Source: JBGPGW01 sp046349515
GTDB taxonomy: Bacteria > Pseudomonadota > Alphaproteobacteria > CADEGL01
Assembly: GCA_046349515.1 (NCBI GenBank)
Contig: JAXMCE010000017.1
Coordinates: forward strand, 1-64,000
Direction: 5' to 3'
Length of the DNA stretch: 64,000 nt
A program made the translations under genes and the position numbers. This document shows, piece after piece, positions 1-8,564 of this stretch (positions are counted from its first letter, which is position 1; each line of letters begins with the position of its first letter). The notes beneath the pieces were generated by a model. That model ran no database searches. It saw only the letters and a list, made by a program, of their open reading frames with translations, and was not told the origin of the DNA.

Positions 1-645
1 CGAAACCGGCGCCGGGCCGGCATTCTCGAAACGATCGGTGATCGTGAACATGTAGTTCTCGTCGATCGAGATCGTGCGCTTGAACGTCAGGCCCTGGCCG
101 TTGTTCCAGCTGAGCGTCACGGGGCTCGTGGGGGTGAGTGTCGCCCGGTCCGCGTGCCACACCGTGTCGGGCTCGGGCAGCGCCACTTTCTGGCTGGCCG
201 TCGATGTCCAGCCGAATTCCGTGAAGTAGGCGCCGGGCGCGCCGACCGGCGAAAGAAGCTTGATCTCCGGGCTCTTCGGGTCGGTCGTCTCGTGGTAGTC
301 GGCCAAGGTGAGATCGTCGAAGCGCGCGCCGGTGAGCGCGATCGAGCCGTGAAGGCGCGGCGTGTCGATCTTGACGCGCGGCCCCGCGGCGAGGGCCGCT
401 TCGTGGCTGACGGCAGCGGCCGTGTCCTCGATGGCAGGCGCGCCCTTGGCGCCCGGTTGGGGCGGCGTGCTCGTGGAAGGGGCGGCAGGTGCCTGGGACG
501 TCTGGGCGGGCTGTTCGGTCGTCTGCGACTTCTCCGCCTGCTCGCGCGCCAGGCGCTCGCGATGGGGAATTTCGTAGAAGTACTGAAACCCGACGATGAT
601 CGCGAGCGAGAGGGCGAGCGCGATGAAGAGATTGCGTTGATCCAT
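1..645 (-). CDS. yidC: Membrane protein insertase YidC (5' part; continues past the left edge)
   Basis: YidC inserts and folds inner-membrane proteins, alone or with SecYEG. Only the first 215 codons are in the window and the frame is open to base 1. The protein opens with MDQRNLFIALALSLAIIVGF, the usual short cytoplasmic start and first membrane helix. A Pro/Ala/Thr-rich linker (about residues 35-75) and the start of the periplasmic beta-sandwich domain follow. The conserved insertase core lies off the edge. The gene is last in the rpmH-rnpA-yidD-yidC series, 21 bases after yidD. The identification rests on the N-terminus plus this conserved gene order, which is strong. Confidence 0.95.
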   Translation of the reverse strand, partial: MDQRNLFIALALSLAIIVGFQYFYEIPHRERLAREQAEKSQTTEQPAQTSQAPAAPSTSTPPQPGAKGAPAIEDTAAAVSHEAALAAGPRVKIDTPRLHGSIALTGARFDDLTLADYHETTDPKSPEIKLLSPVGAPGAYFTEFGWTSTASQKVALPEPDTVWHADRATLTPTSPVTLSWNNGQGLTFKRTISIDENYMFTITDRFENAGPAPVS

Positions 646-666
646 TGGAGATCGGGAATTAGGGGC

Positions 667-927
667 TCAGGGTGTCGACGACGATGGCCGCGCGTGCGCG
701 CCGGCAGGCTCGGGAACGGGATCATAGCCAGCCCCGCCCCAGGGATGACACCTGAGAAGTCGAAGGCCGGCGAGTGCCGCACCCTTGAGGGCGCCGTGGC
801 GCTCGATCGCTTCGAGGGCGTAGTGCGAGCAGGTGGGAAGATACCGGCAGCGACCGTTGAGGAGCGGCGCGATCGCGTACTGGTAGATTCGGATCAAGCC
901 AGTGAAGGCGTGGGCGAGCGGCGTCAT
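667..927 (-). CDS. yidD: Membrane protein insertion efficiency factor YidD
   Basis: This 86-residue protein is a small membrane-associated factor that assists YidC-dependent insertion. Family hallmarks are the YLPTCSHYALEAIERHG segment (about residues 29-45) and the C-terminal RCHPWGGAGYDPVP signature (about 59-72). Its ATG overlaps the rnpA stop by four bases (ATGA), so translation is probably coupled to rnpA. Its position between rnpA and yidC is the standard one. The length is typical for the family. Confidence 0.95.
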   Translation of the reverse strand: MTPLAHAFTGLIRIYQYAIAPLLNGRCRYLPTCSHYALEAIERHGALKGAALAGLRLLRCHPWGGAGYDPVPEPAGAHARPSSSTP

Positions 928-1295
928 GGCGTGGGCTCGCCCTTGCGCAAGGCACCCAGCCGGCGCAGGCCCTCGATCAGATCGACGATGAGTGCCGCGT
1001 AGGGTCGCCGGTTCGTCTCCGCGCGCGCGATCAGCACGAAATCGAATCCAGGCATGGCATGGCTCGGCAGCACCTCGGCCGCCGCCGCTCTCAGGCGTCG
1101 CCGTGCGCGATTGCGCACGACCGATGAGCCGATCTTGCGCGTCGCGGTGAACCCGACGCGACAGGCAGGCGTCTCATGAATGACCTCCGACCGACGGGCT
1201 TGAAGGACAAAGCCGGGTGCAGCCCATTTCTGGCGCCCGCCCGCAACGCGAAGGAAGTCGGGACGTTTCGTGAGCCGCCCGACCTTGATTCGCAT
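924..1295 (-). CDS. rnpA: Ribonuclease P protein component
   Basis: RnpA is the protein subunit of RNase P, which with the RnpB RNA removes 5' leaders from pre-tRNAs. The 123-residue basic protein starts MRIKVGRLTKRPDFLRVA and carries the RNA-binding signature VVRNRARRRLRAAA near residues 59-72. It lies three bases after the rpmH stop and overlaps yidD by four bases, so the group is clearly one transcript. Length is normal. The RnpB RNA gene is not in this window. Confidence 0.97.
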   Translation of the reverse strand: MRIKVGRLTKRPDFLRVAGGRQKWAAPGFVLQARRSEVIHETPACRVGFTATRKIGSSVVRNRARRRLRAAAAEVLPSHAMPGFDFVLIARAETNRRPYAALIVDLIEGLRRLGALRKGEPTP

Positions 1296-1298
1296 CGT

Positions 1299-1433
1299 TC
1301 AGGGCGTCAGGCGCTTGCGCCCCTTGGCGCGGCGCGCGGACAGGACACGGCGGCCGCCCGGTGATGCCATCCGGGACCGGAATCCATGCCGCCGCTTGCG
1401 GACCAATACGCTCGGCTGATACGGGCGTTTCAC
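1299..1433 (-). CDS. rpmH: 50S ribosomal protein L34
   Basis: This 44-residue, Arg/Lys-rich protein of the large ribosomal subunit begins VKRPYQPSVLVRKRRHGF and ends KGRKRL(TP), the classic L34 layout. The start is GTG, with a GGAG Shine-Dalgarno element seven bases before it. The usual Thr of KRTYQPS is Pro here. It is the first gene of the rpmH-rnpA-yidD-yidC operon and sits just downstream of a near-consensus promoter. An upstream in-frame extension is open but would run through the promoter, so I reject it. Confidence 0.96.
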   Translation of the reverse strand: MKRPYQPSVLVRKRRHGFRSRMASPGGRRVLSARRAKGRKRLTP

Positions 1434-1464
1434 AGGAGGCTCCGGCGATTTTTGAACGGCCCGC

Positions 1465-1493
1465 TGTATAAGGGCTTGGGCCCGGGAAGTCAA
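1465..1493 (-). promoter_or_regulatory. Sigma-70-type promoter of the rpmH operon
   Basis: On the minus strand there is a TTGACT -35 box (1488-1493), a 17-base spacer and a TATACA -10 box (1465-1470). It ends about 32 bases before the rpmH GTG. The match and spacing are close to the housekeeping consensus, and position and strength fit a ribosomal-protein operon. The transcription start has not been measured. Confidence 0.75.
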
Positions 1494-1615
1494 TCGAGGG
1501 TGGCCGGCGGGGCAGGCGGGATGGCCGCGCCTCACGGCCAAGTGACTGGCCTGACAGCAAGTCTCGTGTAAGATGGATCGTGTGCCGCGGGACGGGGCGT
1601 GCCGCAGGGCCGAGG

Positions 1616-2374
1616 ATGTCGGCGGACGGCATGGACACGAAGGGACATGATGCGGCGAAGCCACATATATCGCTAGGGCGGCTGCTGCCGGTTCTCGTCC
1701 TGGTGGTGGGGCTTGTGCTCGCTTACGCCTTCGGGGTCCACGACTATCTCAGCTTCGATAGCTTGCGCGACCATCGCGAGGAACTCACGGCGTGGGTCGC
1801 GCGGGATTGGCTGCGGGCGGTCCTCGTCTACATGGCGGTCTATGCCGTCGTCGTGGCCCTGTCGCTGCCGGGAGGCGCCCTTCTCACCATCGTCGGCGGT
1901 TTCCTCTTCGGGACGATCCCCGGCGCGCTCGCGGCCGTGATCGGTGCCACGACGGGAGCCACCGTCGTGTTCCTCGCGGCGCGCACGGCATTCCATGACA
2001 TGTTGCATGCGTGGGCGGGGCCGTTTCTCTCGAGGATGGAATCCGGCTTCAAGGCGAATGCCTTCAACTACCTTCTCGTTCTTCGCCTCGTGCCGTTATT
2101 CCCCTTCTGGCTGGTCAACCTCGTGCCCGCGTTCCTCGGCGTCACGTTGCGGACGTTCGTCTTGGGAACGGCCATCGGCATCATCCCGGGTGCGGTCGTC
2201 TACGCGAGCTTCGGCAACGGGCTTGGCGCGCTAATCGATGCGGGCGTGTCGCCCGATCTCTCCGTGATCTTCAAGCCGGCGATTCTCGTCCCCATCATCG
2301 GACTCGCGCTGCTGGCCCTCGTGCCGGTCGCCTATCGGTGGCACAAGAGTCGCCGGTCGCACGGAATCGACTAG
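1616..2374 (+). CDS. TVP38/TMEM64 (DedA/VTT-type) inner-membrane protein
   Basis: This 252-residue polytopic protein belongs to the TVP38/TMEM64 family (SNARE-associated/VTT domain). The fold is found in lipid scramblases and DedA-like transporters; the bacterial role is mostly undefined. Visible are an N-terminal helix (LGRLLPVLVLVVGLVLAYAF), a re-entrant Gly-rich core (GGFLFGTIPGALAAVIGATT) and the hallmark RLVPLFPFWLVNLVPAFLGV, followed by a last helix and a basic tail. The start at 1616 has an AGG very close upstream; 1631 (MDTKGH) is an alternative. It is followed 17 bases later by a flavoprotein. TVP38 proteins and such disulfide oxidoreductases are often neighbours, as far as I recall, which suggests a shared envelope or redox role. 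Confidence 0.88.
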   Translation: MSADGMDTKGHDAAKPHISLGRLLPVLVLVVGLVLAYAFGVHDYLSFDSLRDHREELTAWVARDWLRAVLVYMAVYAVVVALSLPGGALLTIVGGFLFGTIPGALAAVIGATTGATVVFLAARTAFHDMLHAWAGPFLSRMESGFKANAFNYLLVLRLVPLFPFWLVNLVPAFLGVTLRTFVLGTAIGIIPGAVVYASFGNGLGALIDAGVSPDLSVIFKPAILVPIIGLALLALVPVAYRWHKSRRSHGID

Positions 2375-2391
2375 CGCAAAGGGGACGCGGG

Positions 2392-3816
2392 ATGGCGGAT
2401 CTCATCACGGCTGATCTCTGCGTCTTGGGTGCCGGTTCGGCCGGCCTCACCATCGCAGCCGGCGCATCGCAAATGGGCGCCAAGACGGTTCTCATCGAGC
2501 GCGCCGCGATGGGGGGGGATTGCCTCAACTTTGGCTGCGTGCCCTCAAAGGCGTTGCTCGCGGCGGCCCATGCGGCGGAGGCGGTCCGACGTGCCGGCCG
2601 CTTCGGCATTCGGACGGCCGCTCCCACCATCGACTTCGCCGCGGTCCATCGCCACGTCCACGGCGTGATCGCGTCGATCGCACCCAACGATTCGGTCGAG
2701 CGCTTCACCGGCCTCGGCGTCCACGTGATCCAGGACACCGCGCGCTTCACCGGGCCCGATGAAGTCGCGGCGGGGCCTCACCGGATCCGGGCGAGGCGCT
2801 TCGTGATCGCGACCGGCTCTTCGGCCTTCGTCCCACCCATTCCCGGCCTCGATGCGACCCCCTATCTCACCAACGAGACGATCTTCGACCTGACGACTTG
2901 TCCGAGACATCTCATCGTCGTCGGTGGCGGACCCATCGGTTGCGAGCTTGCGCAGGCGCATCGGAGGCTCGGCAGCGAGGTCACGATCATCGAGATGGCG
3001 AGCGTGCTGCCCAAGGATGATCCGGAGTTGGTCGAGATCGTGCGAACCCGCCTCCGCGCCGAGGGCATCGCGATCATGGAGGGGACGAGCCTTCGCCGCG
3101 CCGAACGGCGCGGTGATGGGGTCGCTGTCCAGGTCCTGCGCGATGGCCAGGAGAGCTGGGTCGAAGGCTCCCACCTTCTTCTCGCGGTCGGGCGGCGCGC
3201 GAACCTGGCGGACCTCGGCCTCGAGGCCGCGGGAATCGCCGCAACACCCCAGGGCATCACGGTCGATCGTCGCCTGCGCTCGACCAACCGCCGGGTCTAC
3301 GCCGCGGGCGATGCCGCCGGCGGCCCCCAGTTCACGCATATCGCGAGCTATCACGCGGGGATCGTCCTTCGCAATGCGCTGTTCCGGATTCCGGCCAAGG
3401 TCGACCTTCGCGCGCTCCCCTGGGTCACCTACACCGATCCCGAGCTTGCCCAGGTCGGATTGTCGGAAGGCGCCGCGCGCGAGCGGCACGGGATTATCCG
3501 GATTCTCCGTTGGCCCTTCGCCGAGAATGATCGCGCGCAGACGGAACGGACGACGGACGGCTTCATCAAGGCCATCACGGATAGGAGAGGCCGCATCCTC
3601 GGTGCCACGATCGTGGGTCCGGCGGCCGGCGAACTCATTCACGCGTGGGGGCTGGCCCTCGCCGGGCGGATGCGTATCGGCGCCATCGCCGGCATGATCG
3701 CGCCCTATCCGACCCTGGGAGAGGTCGGAAAGCGTGCCGCCGGAAGCTACTACACGCCGACCCTTTTCAGCGAGCGGACGCGCCGGCTGGTCCGGTTCCT
3801 CGCGCGGTTTGGCTGA
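2392..3816 (+). CDS. Mercuric-reductase-like pyridine nucleotide-disulfide oxidoreductase
   Basis: This 474-residue class I flavoprotein disulfide reductase has an FAD-binding VLGAGSAGLTIAAGA (about 11-25) and a redox-active pair in GGDCLNFGCVPSK (C44 and C49). An NAD(P) Rossmann motif VVGGGPIGCELAQA (about 174-187), a second FAD motif YAAGDAAGG and a C-terminal dimer domain with PYPTLGEVGKRAAG follow. It has neither the heavy-metal-binding N-terminal domain nor the C-terminal Cys pair of true MerA, and no lipoamide partners are nearby, so the substrate is unknown. It is cytosolic and probably co-transcribed with the TVP38 gene just upstream. The start ATG follows AAAGGGGACGCGGG. Confidence 0.88.
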   Translation: MADLITADLCVLGAGSAGLTIAAGASQMGAKTVLIERAAMGGDCLNFGCVPSKALLAAAHAAEAVRRAGRFGIRTAAPTIDFAAVHRHVHGVIASIAPNDSVERFTGLGVHVIQDTARFTGPDEVAAGPHRIRARRFVIATGSSAFVPPIPGLDATPYLTNETIFDLTTCPRHLIVVGGGPIGCELAQAHRRLGSEVTIIEMASVLPKDDPELVEIVRTRLRAEGIAIMEGTSLRRAERRGDGVAVQVLRDGQESWVEGSHLLLAVGRRANLADLGLEAAGIAATPQGITVDRRLRSTNRRVYAAGDAAGGPQFTHIASYHAGIVLRNALFRIPAKVDLRALPWVTYTDPELAQVGLSEGAARERHGIIRILRWPFAENDRAQTERTTDGFIKAITDRRGRILGATIVGPAAGELIHAWGLALAGRMRIGAIAGMIAPYPTLGEVGKRAAGSYYTPTLFSERTRRLVRFLARFG

Positions 3817-3911
3817 GCGCCGGACAGGGTCGCGTGCTGGCGCATTCGTCTGCGCGAAAACGCGGCTGCGGGCGTCCGGGGTGATTGCCTCTTCGGCTAT
3901 ACTGGGCGGCC

Positions 3912-5309
3912 ATGTCTGAGAAATCGCTCAAACTGCCATCGTCCGTCCGCAGCCTCTCTGCACGGCTTCTGGTTCTCACGATTTTCTTTGTCATGGTGGC
4001 CGAGGTGCTTATCTACGCGCCGTCGATCGCGCGATTTCGACTTGGCTACTTCGAGGAACGGCTCGCGGCTTCCCGCCTTGCCACGCTCGCGCTCGAGGCG
4101 GCTCCCGATCACGTGGTCGATCCAGGCCTCGAGGTGAAGCTCCTCGACCACGCGGGCGCCTACGGCATCACGCTTTACCGTGGGACGCAGCATGGCGAGC
4201 TCATGCTGAGTCGCGACATGCCGCCGGCCGTCGATCAGGCCTTCGATCTCCGACAAAGCACGTTCCTCGGTCTCGTCGTCGACGCCTTCGCAACACTCGC
4301 GCGCCGCGGGCAGTACGTGATGCGCGTCTCCGCCCCATCGGTGATGGACCCAGGCATGCTGATCGAAGTGGTGATGGACGAAGCGCCCATGCGTCGCGCC
4401 ATGTACGACTATTCGAAACGCATTCTCCTCCTCTCCATCGTCATCTCGGTCATCACCGCAGCTCTCGTCTTTGCGAGCCTCCAGTGGCTGCTCGTCGGAC
4501 CCATGCGGCGGATCACCGAAAACATGATGGCCTTTCGCCTGAGCCCCGAAGATCCGGCACGGGTCATCGTGCCGGGCGGGCGGAGCGACGAGATCGGCGT
4601 CGCCCAGCAGGCGCTTGCGGACATGGAGTCGGGGCTTCGCGATTCGCTCCGTGAGCGCGCGCGGCTTGCGGCGCTTGGTTCGGCCGTCACCCGAATCAAT
4701 CACGACCTTCGCAACATCTTGGCGACGGCACAGCTCATGTCGGATCGTCTCGCGACGCTCGACGATCCGGCCGTCAAGCGCCTGGCGCCGCCGCTCATGG
4801 CGGCGATCGACCGGGCGGTGACGCTGTGCGGCCGGACAATCGACTTCGCGCGGTCGGACGAACCAATCCGGCGCGAGCGATTCCGGCTTCACGCGCTCGT
4901 CGATGACGTCGGGCAGTCGATCGCCGCCGGGCGCACCATCGTGTGGGCCAACGAGACCGCCGATTCGGTCGAAGTCAACGGCGACCGCGACCAGATCTTC
5001 CGTGTGCTTTCGAACCTGGCCGCCAATGCCGCAGAAGCCGGCGCCAAGCGCGTGACGGTCTCGGCGTCGCGGATGGATGGAATCCTCTCGATCGAGGTCA
5101 AGGACGACGGGCCGGGTCTTTCTCCCGCGGTCCGCGATTCGTTGTTCATGCCGTTCGGCAAGTCCGAGCGTCCAGGCGGCACCGGCCTCGGCCTCGCGAT
5201 TGCGCGGGACATCACGCGCGCCCATGGCGGCGACCTCGACCTTGTCGCGACCAGTGCGGCGGGTGCGACCTTCCGCCTGCGTCTTCCGGACACACTGGCC
5301 GGGCCTTAA
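3912..5309 (+). CDS. Membrane sensor histidine kinase (orphan)
   Basis: This 465-residue kinase has two membrane helices (about 17-37 and 171-194) flanking a roughly 130-residue periplasmic sensor region. A HAMP-like linker (about 195-250) follows. The phosphoacceptor H-box is RINHDLRNILATAQ, with His264. The ATPase domain has an N-box (SNLAANAAEAG, about 367-377), a G1 box (VKDDGPGL) and a G2 box (GGTGLGLAIARD). The H-box reads HDLRN rather than the common HExRTP. No response regulator lies beside it, so its partner is encoded elsewhere. The signal is unknown. The start at 3912 puts the first helix at a normal distance from the N-terminus. Confidence 0.93.
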   Translation: MSEKSLKLPSSVRSLSARLLVLTIFFVMVAEVLIYAPSIARFRLGYFEERLAASRLATLALEAAPDHVVDPGLEVKLLDHAGAYGITLYRGTQHGELMLSRDMPPAVDQAFDLRQSTFLGLVVDAFATLARRGQYVMRVSAPSVMDPGMLIEVVMDEAPMRRAMYDYSKRILLLSIVISVITAALVFASLQWLLVGPMRRITENMMAFRLSPEDPARVIVPGGRSDEIGVAQQALADMESGLRDSLRERARLAALGSAVTRINHDLRNILATAQLMSDRLATLDDPAVKRLAPPLMAAIDRAVTLCGRTIDFARSDEPIRRERFRLHALVDDVGQSIAAGRTIVWANETADSVEVNGDRDQIFRVLSNLAANAAEAGAKRVTVSASRMDGILSIEVKDDGPGLSPAVRDSLFMPFGKSERPGGTGLGLAIARDITRAHGGDLDLVATSAAGATFRLRLPDTLAGP

Positions 5310-5315
5310 CGGCCC

Positions 5316-6509
5316 TCAGTCGAGTTGCAGCACTTCGGCTTTGAGATAGGCCGTCTCGGGCAGGCTTGCATGCACCGGGTGGTCGGGTCCCGCGCCGGCC
5401 CGGCGAATGATGCGCCCGCTGCGTCCCGCCCTTTGGAGCCCGCGCCGGACTTGCTCGGCGAAAGTCGCCTCGTCGACGTTGTGGGAGCAGGAAGCCACGA
5501 ACAGGAATCCGCCGGGAGCCACGGTGCTCGCCGCGAGGCCGATGAGCTTGCGATAACCTCGGATGCCGACCGCGAGGTCCTTCCGTGATTTCACGAACGC
5601 CGGCGGATCGGCGATGACAAGATCGAAGCGCGCGTCCTCGGCCGCGAGACGCTGGAGCGCCGCGAAGGCCTCCGCGCGCTCGAAGCGGCAGCGACCCTCG
5701 AGGCCGTTGAGCACGGCGGTCCGCTCGGCAAGCGCGAGCGCATCAGCGGAGCGATCGACGGCAAGGACCTCCCGCGCGCCGGCTGCCGCCGCCTGGAGGG
5801 CGAAGCCGCCCGCGTAGCAATAGACGTCGAGCACGCGGCCCTGTCCGGCCAGCCCGGCCATGAACAGGCGATTGTCGCGCTGGTCGAAATACCAGCCTGT
5901 CTTCTGGCCGCCCTTGAGATCGGCGAGGAAGCGGACCCTGCCCTCGGGGATCTCGACGGCCTCGTCGAGCGTGCCCTTGGCCACGCGCACATAGGCCTCG
6001 CCCGCTCCAGCTTCGCGCACGGAGGAATCGCAGCGAAGCACGATCACCCGCGGCTGCAGCGCCTGCTCGAGGCCGGCGATGACGGCTTCGCCGAGCCGTT
6101 CCATGCCCGCCGTCGTCAGCTGCACCACAAGGACGTCGCCGAAGCGGTCGACGATGAGGCCGCCGAGCCCGTCCGCCTCCGCATGGATCAGCCGATAGAA
6201 GGGCTCGGCATAAAGGCGCGCGCGGAGCGAAAGCGCCCGAGAGAACCTGTCGGCGAGGAAATCGGCATCGACGGCCACCGCCCCGTTGGGGCTGAGGACG
6301 CGCGCCGCGATCAAGGCATGGGGATTGAAGGTAGCCGTCCCGAGCGGGCGGCCGTTGTCCGAGATGACCGCGACAAGGCTCCCCGGCGAGAGCGACTTCG
6401 CCTCGGCCGACATGTCGATCTCGTTCGAGTAGATCCAGGGATGGCCGGCGCGGACGCGCTTGTCGCGGCCCGGAAGCAGGCGAATGGCGGGCCGGTCGGA
6501 TGGATTCAT
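5316..6509 (-). CDS. Class I SAM-dependent rRNA methyltransferase (RlmI-like)
   Basis: This 397-residue protein has an N-terminal PUA RNA-binding domain (HPWIYSNEI near residue 24) and a Rossmann methyltransferase domain. Motifs are GGQKTGWYFDQRDNR (about 200-214), the SAM-binding VLDVYCYAGGF, the DPPAF motif IV in LVIADPPAFVKSRKDL and a C-terminal SCSHNV stretch. This layout matches RlmI, which makes m5C1962 in 23S rRNA, and its close relatives; the exact target base cannot be read from sequence. It converges with the histidine kinase, six bases apart. A single-gene unit is likely. Confidence 0.9.
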   Translation of the reverse strand: MNPSDRPAIRLLPGRDKRVRAGHPWIYSNEIDMSAEAKSLSPGSLVAVISDNGRPLGTATFNPHALIAARVLSPNGAVAVDADFLADRFSRALSLRARLYAEPFYRLIHAEADGLGGLIVDRFGDVLVVQLTTAGMERLGEAVIAGLEQALQPRVIVLRCDSSVREAGAGEAYVRVAKGTLDEAVEIPEGRVRFLADLKGGQKTGWYFDQRDNRLFMAGLAGQGRVLDVYCYAGGFALQAAAAGAREVLAVDRSADALALAERTAVLNGLEGRCRFERAEAFAALQRLAAEDARFDLVIADPPAFVKSRKDLAVGIRGYRKLIGLAASTVAPGGFLFVASCSHNVDEATFAEQVRRGLQRAGRSGRIIRRAGAGPDHPVHASLPETAYLKAEVLQLD

Positions 6510-6548
6510 GGCCTCGTCCCTTCCGTCGGACGGCGTCTATTCCCGCCG

Positions 6549-8399
6549 TTACTCACCGAGCGCGACGCCTTCGCGTCTTGGGTCAGCGCCGCCACGGAGC
6601 GTGCGTCCGTCGATGGCGATGCCGTGAAGGCCGCTCGGAATCTCGGTCAGCACGACGGCATGGCCCATGGCTTCGAGCGGGGTGCGGAGGGCATCCAGCG
6701 CCGTGCCCGATTCGAGTTCGGTCGGGCCATTGCGGTTGGCGAAGTTGGGCGCATCGATCGCGGCTTGGACGTCGCGTTTCCCGTCGAGAGTCTCGATGAG
6801 CGCCTTCGTCACCGTGGCGATGATGGAAGCGCCGCCGGCCGAGCCGATGGCGAGGATGGGCCGGCGGGCGGAATCGAAAACGATGGTCGGCGCCATCGAG
6901 CTGCGCGGACGCTTGCCGCCCTCGACCCGGTTGGCGATCGGTCGTCCGTCCTTCGAGGGCACGAAGGAGAAATCGGTGAGCTGATTGTTGAGAAGGAAGC
7001 CATGCACCATGAGGCCAGAGCCGAACATATGCTCGATGCTCGAGGTGAAGGCGACAACGTTGCCGGCGCCATCGACGATCGAGATGTGAGAGGTCGAATG
7101 GGTGGTATCGTTCGGTTGCTCGGCGCGATCAAGAGGAAGGCCCGGTTTCGCCGTGCCCATGTCCCGCTCGGGCGAGATCAGGCGGGCGCGATCGCGCAGA
7201 TACGTGCGCTCGAGAAGGCGATCGAGGGGGACCGCGACGAAGTCCGGATCGGCGATGAAGGCATTGCGATCGGCGAAGGCGAGCCGGCTGGCCTCCGCCA
7301 CGAGGTGGACGGATTCGAGGGATTCTGGCGCCATGTGGCCGAGATCGAACCCCTCGAGGAGCGCCAGTATCTGGAGCACCGTCGGCCCGCCGGAGCTTGG
7401 CGGCGGCATGCCGCAGACGCGCCAGGCTCGGTAGGGCGCGCAGACCGCCGACCGCTTCTTGGCTTCGTACCCGGCGAGATCCGCAAGACTCATCCCGCCC
7501 GGCGCCCGCGGCGCCTTGGCCACCGCGTCCACGATGTCCGCCGCGAGAGTTCCCCGGTAGAGGGCATCCGCGCCCTCGCGCGCGATGGTGCGAAACGTCG
7601 CGGCGAGTTCTGGGTTTCGCAACGTCTCCCCGATCGCTCGCGGTTGTCCGTCCGGTGCGTAGAAATACGATCCCGCCGCCATCGCGCGCAGAGTCGGATC
7701 GGCTTTGAGCGATGCGTGGAGGCGCGGCGAGACCGCGAACCCTTTCTCCGCGATCGCGATCGCGGGCTCGAAAAGGCGCGCCCAGGGCAGGCGGCCGTGT
7801 TCCTTGTGGACGCGTTCGAGCATGCGCAAGACGCCAGGCACGCCGACCGAGAGGCCCGAACGCACGGCGGCCTCGAAGGCGATGGGCTTGCCGTCCGCGC
7901 CGAGGAACCGGTCGCCCTTCGCCGATGCTGGCGCCACTTCGCGCCCGTCAAAGGCCGCAATCTCGCCGGTTGCGGCGGCATAGTGGATGAGGAATCCGCC
8001 ACCGCCGATTCCTGATGCTTGCGGCTCGACCAGATTGAGGACCATCTGCACCGCGATCGCGGCATCGGCGGCGCTGCCGCCCGCGCGGAGGATCGCAACG
8101 CCCGCTTCGACGGCGTGCGGGTTGGCCGCGGCCACCATGAAGCGCTGGCCTTCGGCTGCCGGGCGCGATGCCGCGCGCGGCGTCGCGATTTCCGGCTGGC
8201 CTTGGGTCGTCGGTCGGGCTGTTCCGTCACATGCGGTGAGAATGCAGGCGAGAAGCGCGATGGCCACGACGTGCGGCCCGCCGATCCGCGGTCGGCGGGT
8301 GAGGCGACCTGACGCCCCACGTCGCGTGGCGATCGGTATCGCGAAGGGTCTGGGGCTTCGCGCGCGCAGCATGGGGGGGTCGCTACCGTTACCTTTCAT
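6549..8399 (-). CDS. ggt: Gamma-glutamyltranspeptidase (probable lipoprotein)
   Basis: GGT cleaves gamma-glutamyl bonds of glutathione and transfers the glutamyl group to amino acids or water. The 616-residue proenzyme should self-cleave before Thr436 in HSTSHISIVD, giving large and small subunits. Other motifs are the Gly-rich SGIGGGGFL (about 129-137), PPPSSGGPT and GSAGGASI (519-526). A signal segment ends in LTAC (Cys57), so the enzyme is probably lipid-anchored in the periplasm. The start is uncertain: the ATG at 8399 lacks a Shine-Dalgarno element and sits six bases from a TATGTT box, which could mean a leaderless message. A start at 8372 is also possible. It is divergent from panB. Confidence 0.93.
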   Translation of the reverse strand: MKGNGSDPPMLRARSPRPFAIPIATRRGASGRLTRRPRIGGPHVVAIALLACILTACDGTARPTTQGQPEIATPRAASRPAAEGQRFMVAAANPHAVEAGVAILRAGGSAADAAIAVQMVLNLVEPQASGIGGGGFLIHYAAATGEIAAFDGREVAPASAKGDRFLGADGKPIAFEAAVRSGLSVGVPGVLRMLERVHKEHGRLPWARLFEPAIAIAEKGFAVSPRLHASLKADPTLRAMAAGSYFYAPDGQPRAIGETLRNPELAATFRTIAREGADALYRGTLAADIVDAVAKAPRAPGGMSLADLAGYEAKKRSAVCAPYRAWRVCGMPPPSSGGPTVLQILALLEGFDLGHMAPESLESVHLVAEASRLAFADRNAFIADPDFVAVPLDRLLERTYLRDRARLISPERDMGTAKPGLPLDRAEQPNDTTHSTSHISIVDGAGNVVAFTSSIEHMFGSGLMVHGFLLNNQLTDFSFVPSKDGRPIANRVEGGKRPRSSMAPTIVFDSARRPILAIGSAGGASIIATVTKALIETLDGKRDVQAAIDAPNFANRNGPTELESGTALDALRTPLEAMGHAVVLTEIPSGLHGIAIDGRTLRGGADPRREGVALGE

Positions 8400-8400
8400 T

Positions 8401-8430
8401 TTGTTAACATATTGATTCTAAACATATAAT
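8401..8430 (+). promoter_or_regulatory. Candidate panB promoter in an AT-rich divergent region
   Basis: TTGTTA (8401-8406), an 18-base spacer and a perfect TATAAT (8425-8430) face panB. They lie in the most AT-rich part of the ggt-panB gap and would leave a leader of about 128 bases before the panB ATG. The -10 box is exact; the -35 matches four of six bases. Confidence 0.55.
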
Positions 8431-8522
8431 ATACAGAGGTCGGTTGGCATCTTGCATGCTGCGATTGCGCGGCGCATTATTTTGCAGTGCGGTAGGAGCG
8501 CGAAGGGCAGCGCCCAACCGGT

Positions 8523-8561
8523 GGCCTCCGTGATGGGAGGCCTTGTCCCGCGGGGAGGGAC
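8523..8561 (+). promoter_or_regulatory. Two adjacent hairpins in the panB leader
   Basis: A 7-base-pair stem GGCCTCC/GGAGGCC (8523-8529 with 8536-8542) is followed at once by GTCCC/GGGAC (8545-8549 with 8557-8561). The second stem overlaps the purine-rich GGGGAGGGA ribosome-binding region just before the panB ATG at 8565. It could therefore limit ribosome access, with the first stem as an upstream or competing structure. No known riboswitch class is recognised. Confidence 0.35.
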
Positions 8562-8564
8562 GCG

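Noticed and set aside
1..1433. Replication origin next to rpmH-rnpA
   Set aside because: No DnaA gene, no cluster of DnaA boxes and no AT-rich unwinding region is visible here; the gene order alone is not enough.
2392..3816. True mercuric reductase
   Set aside because: No HMA domain, no C-terminal vicinal Cys pair and no other mer genes.
6183..8015. 610-codon open frame opposite ggt and the methyltransferase
   Set aside because: Antisense shadow; no recognisable domain and no plausible ribosome-binding site.
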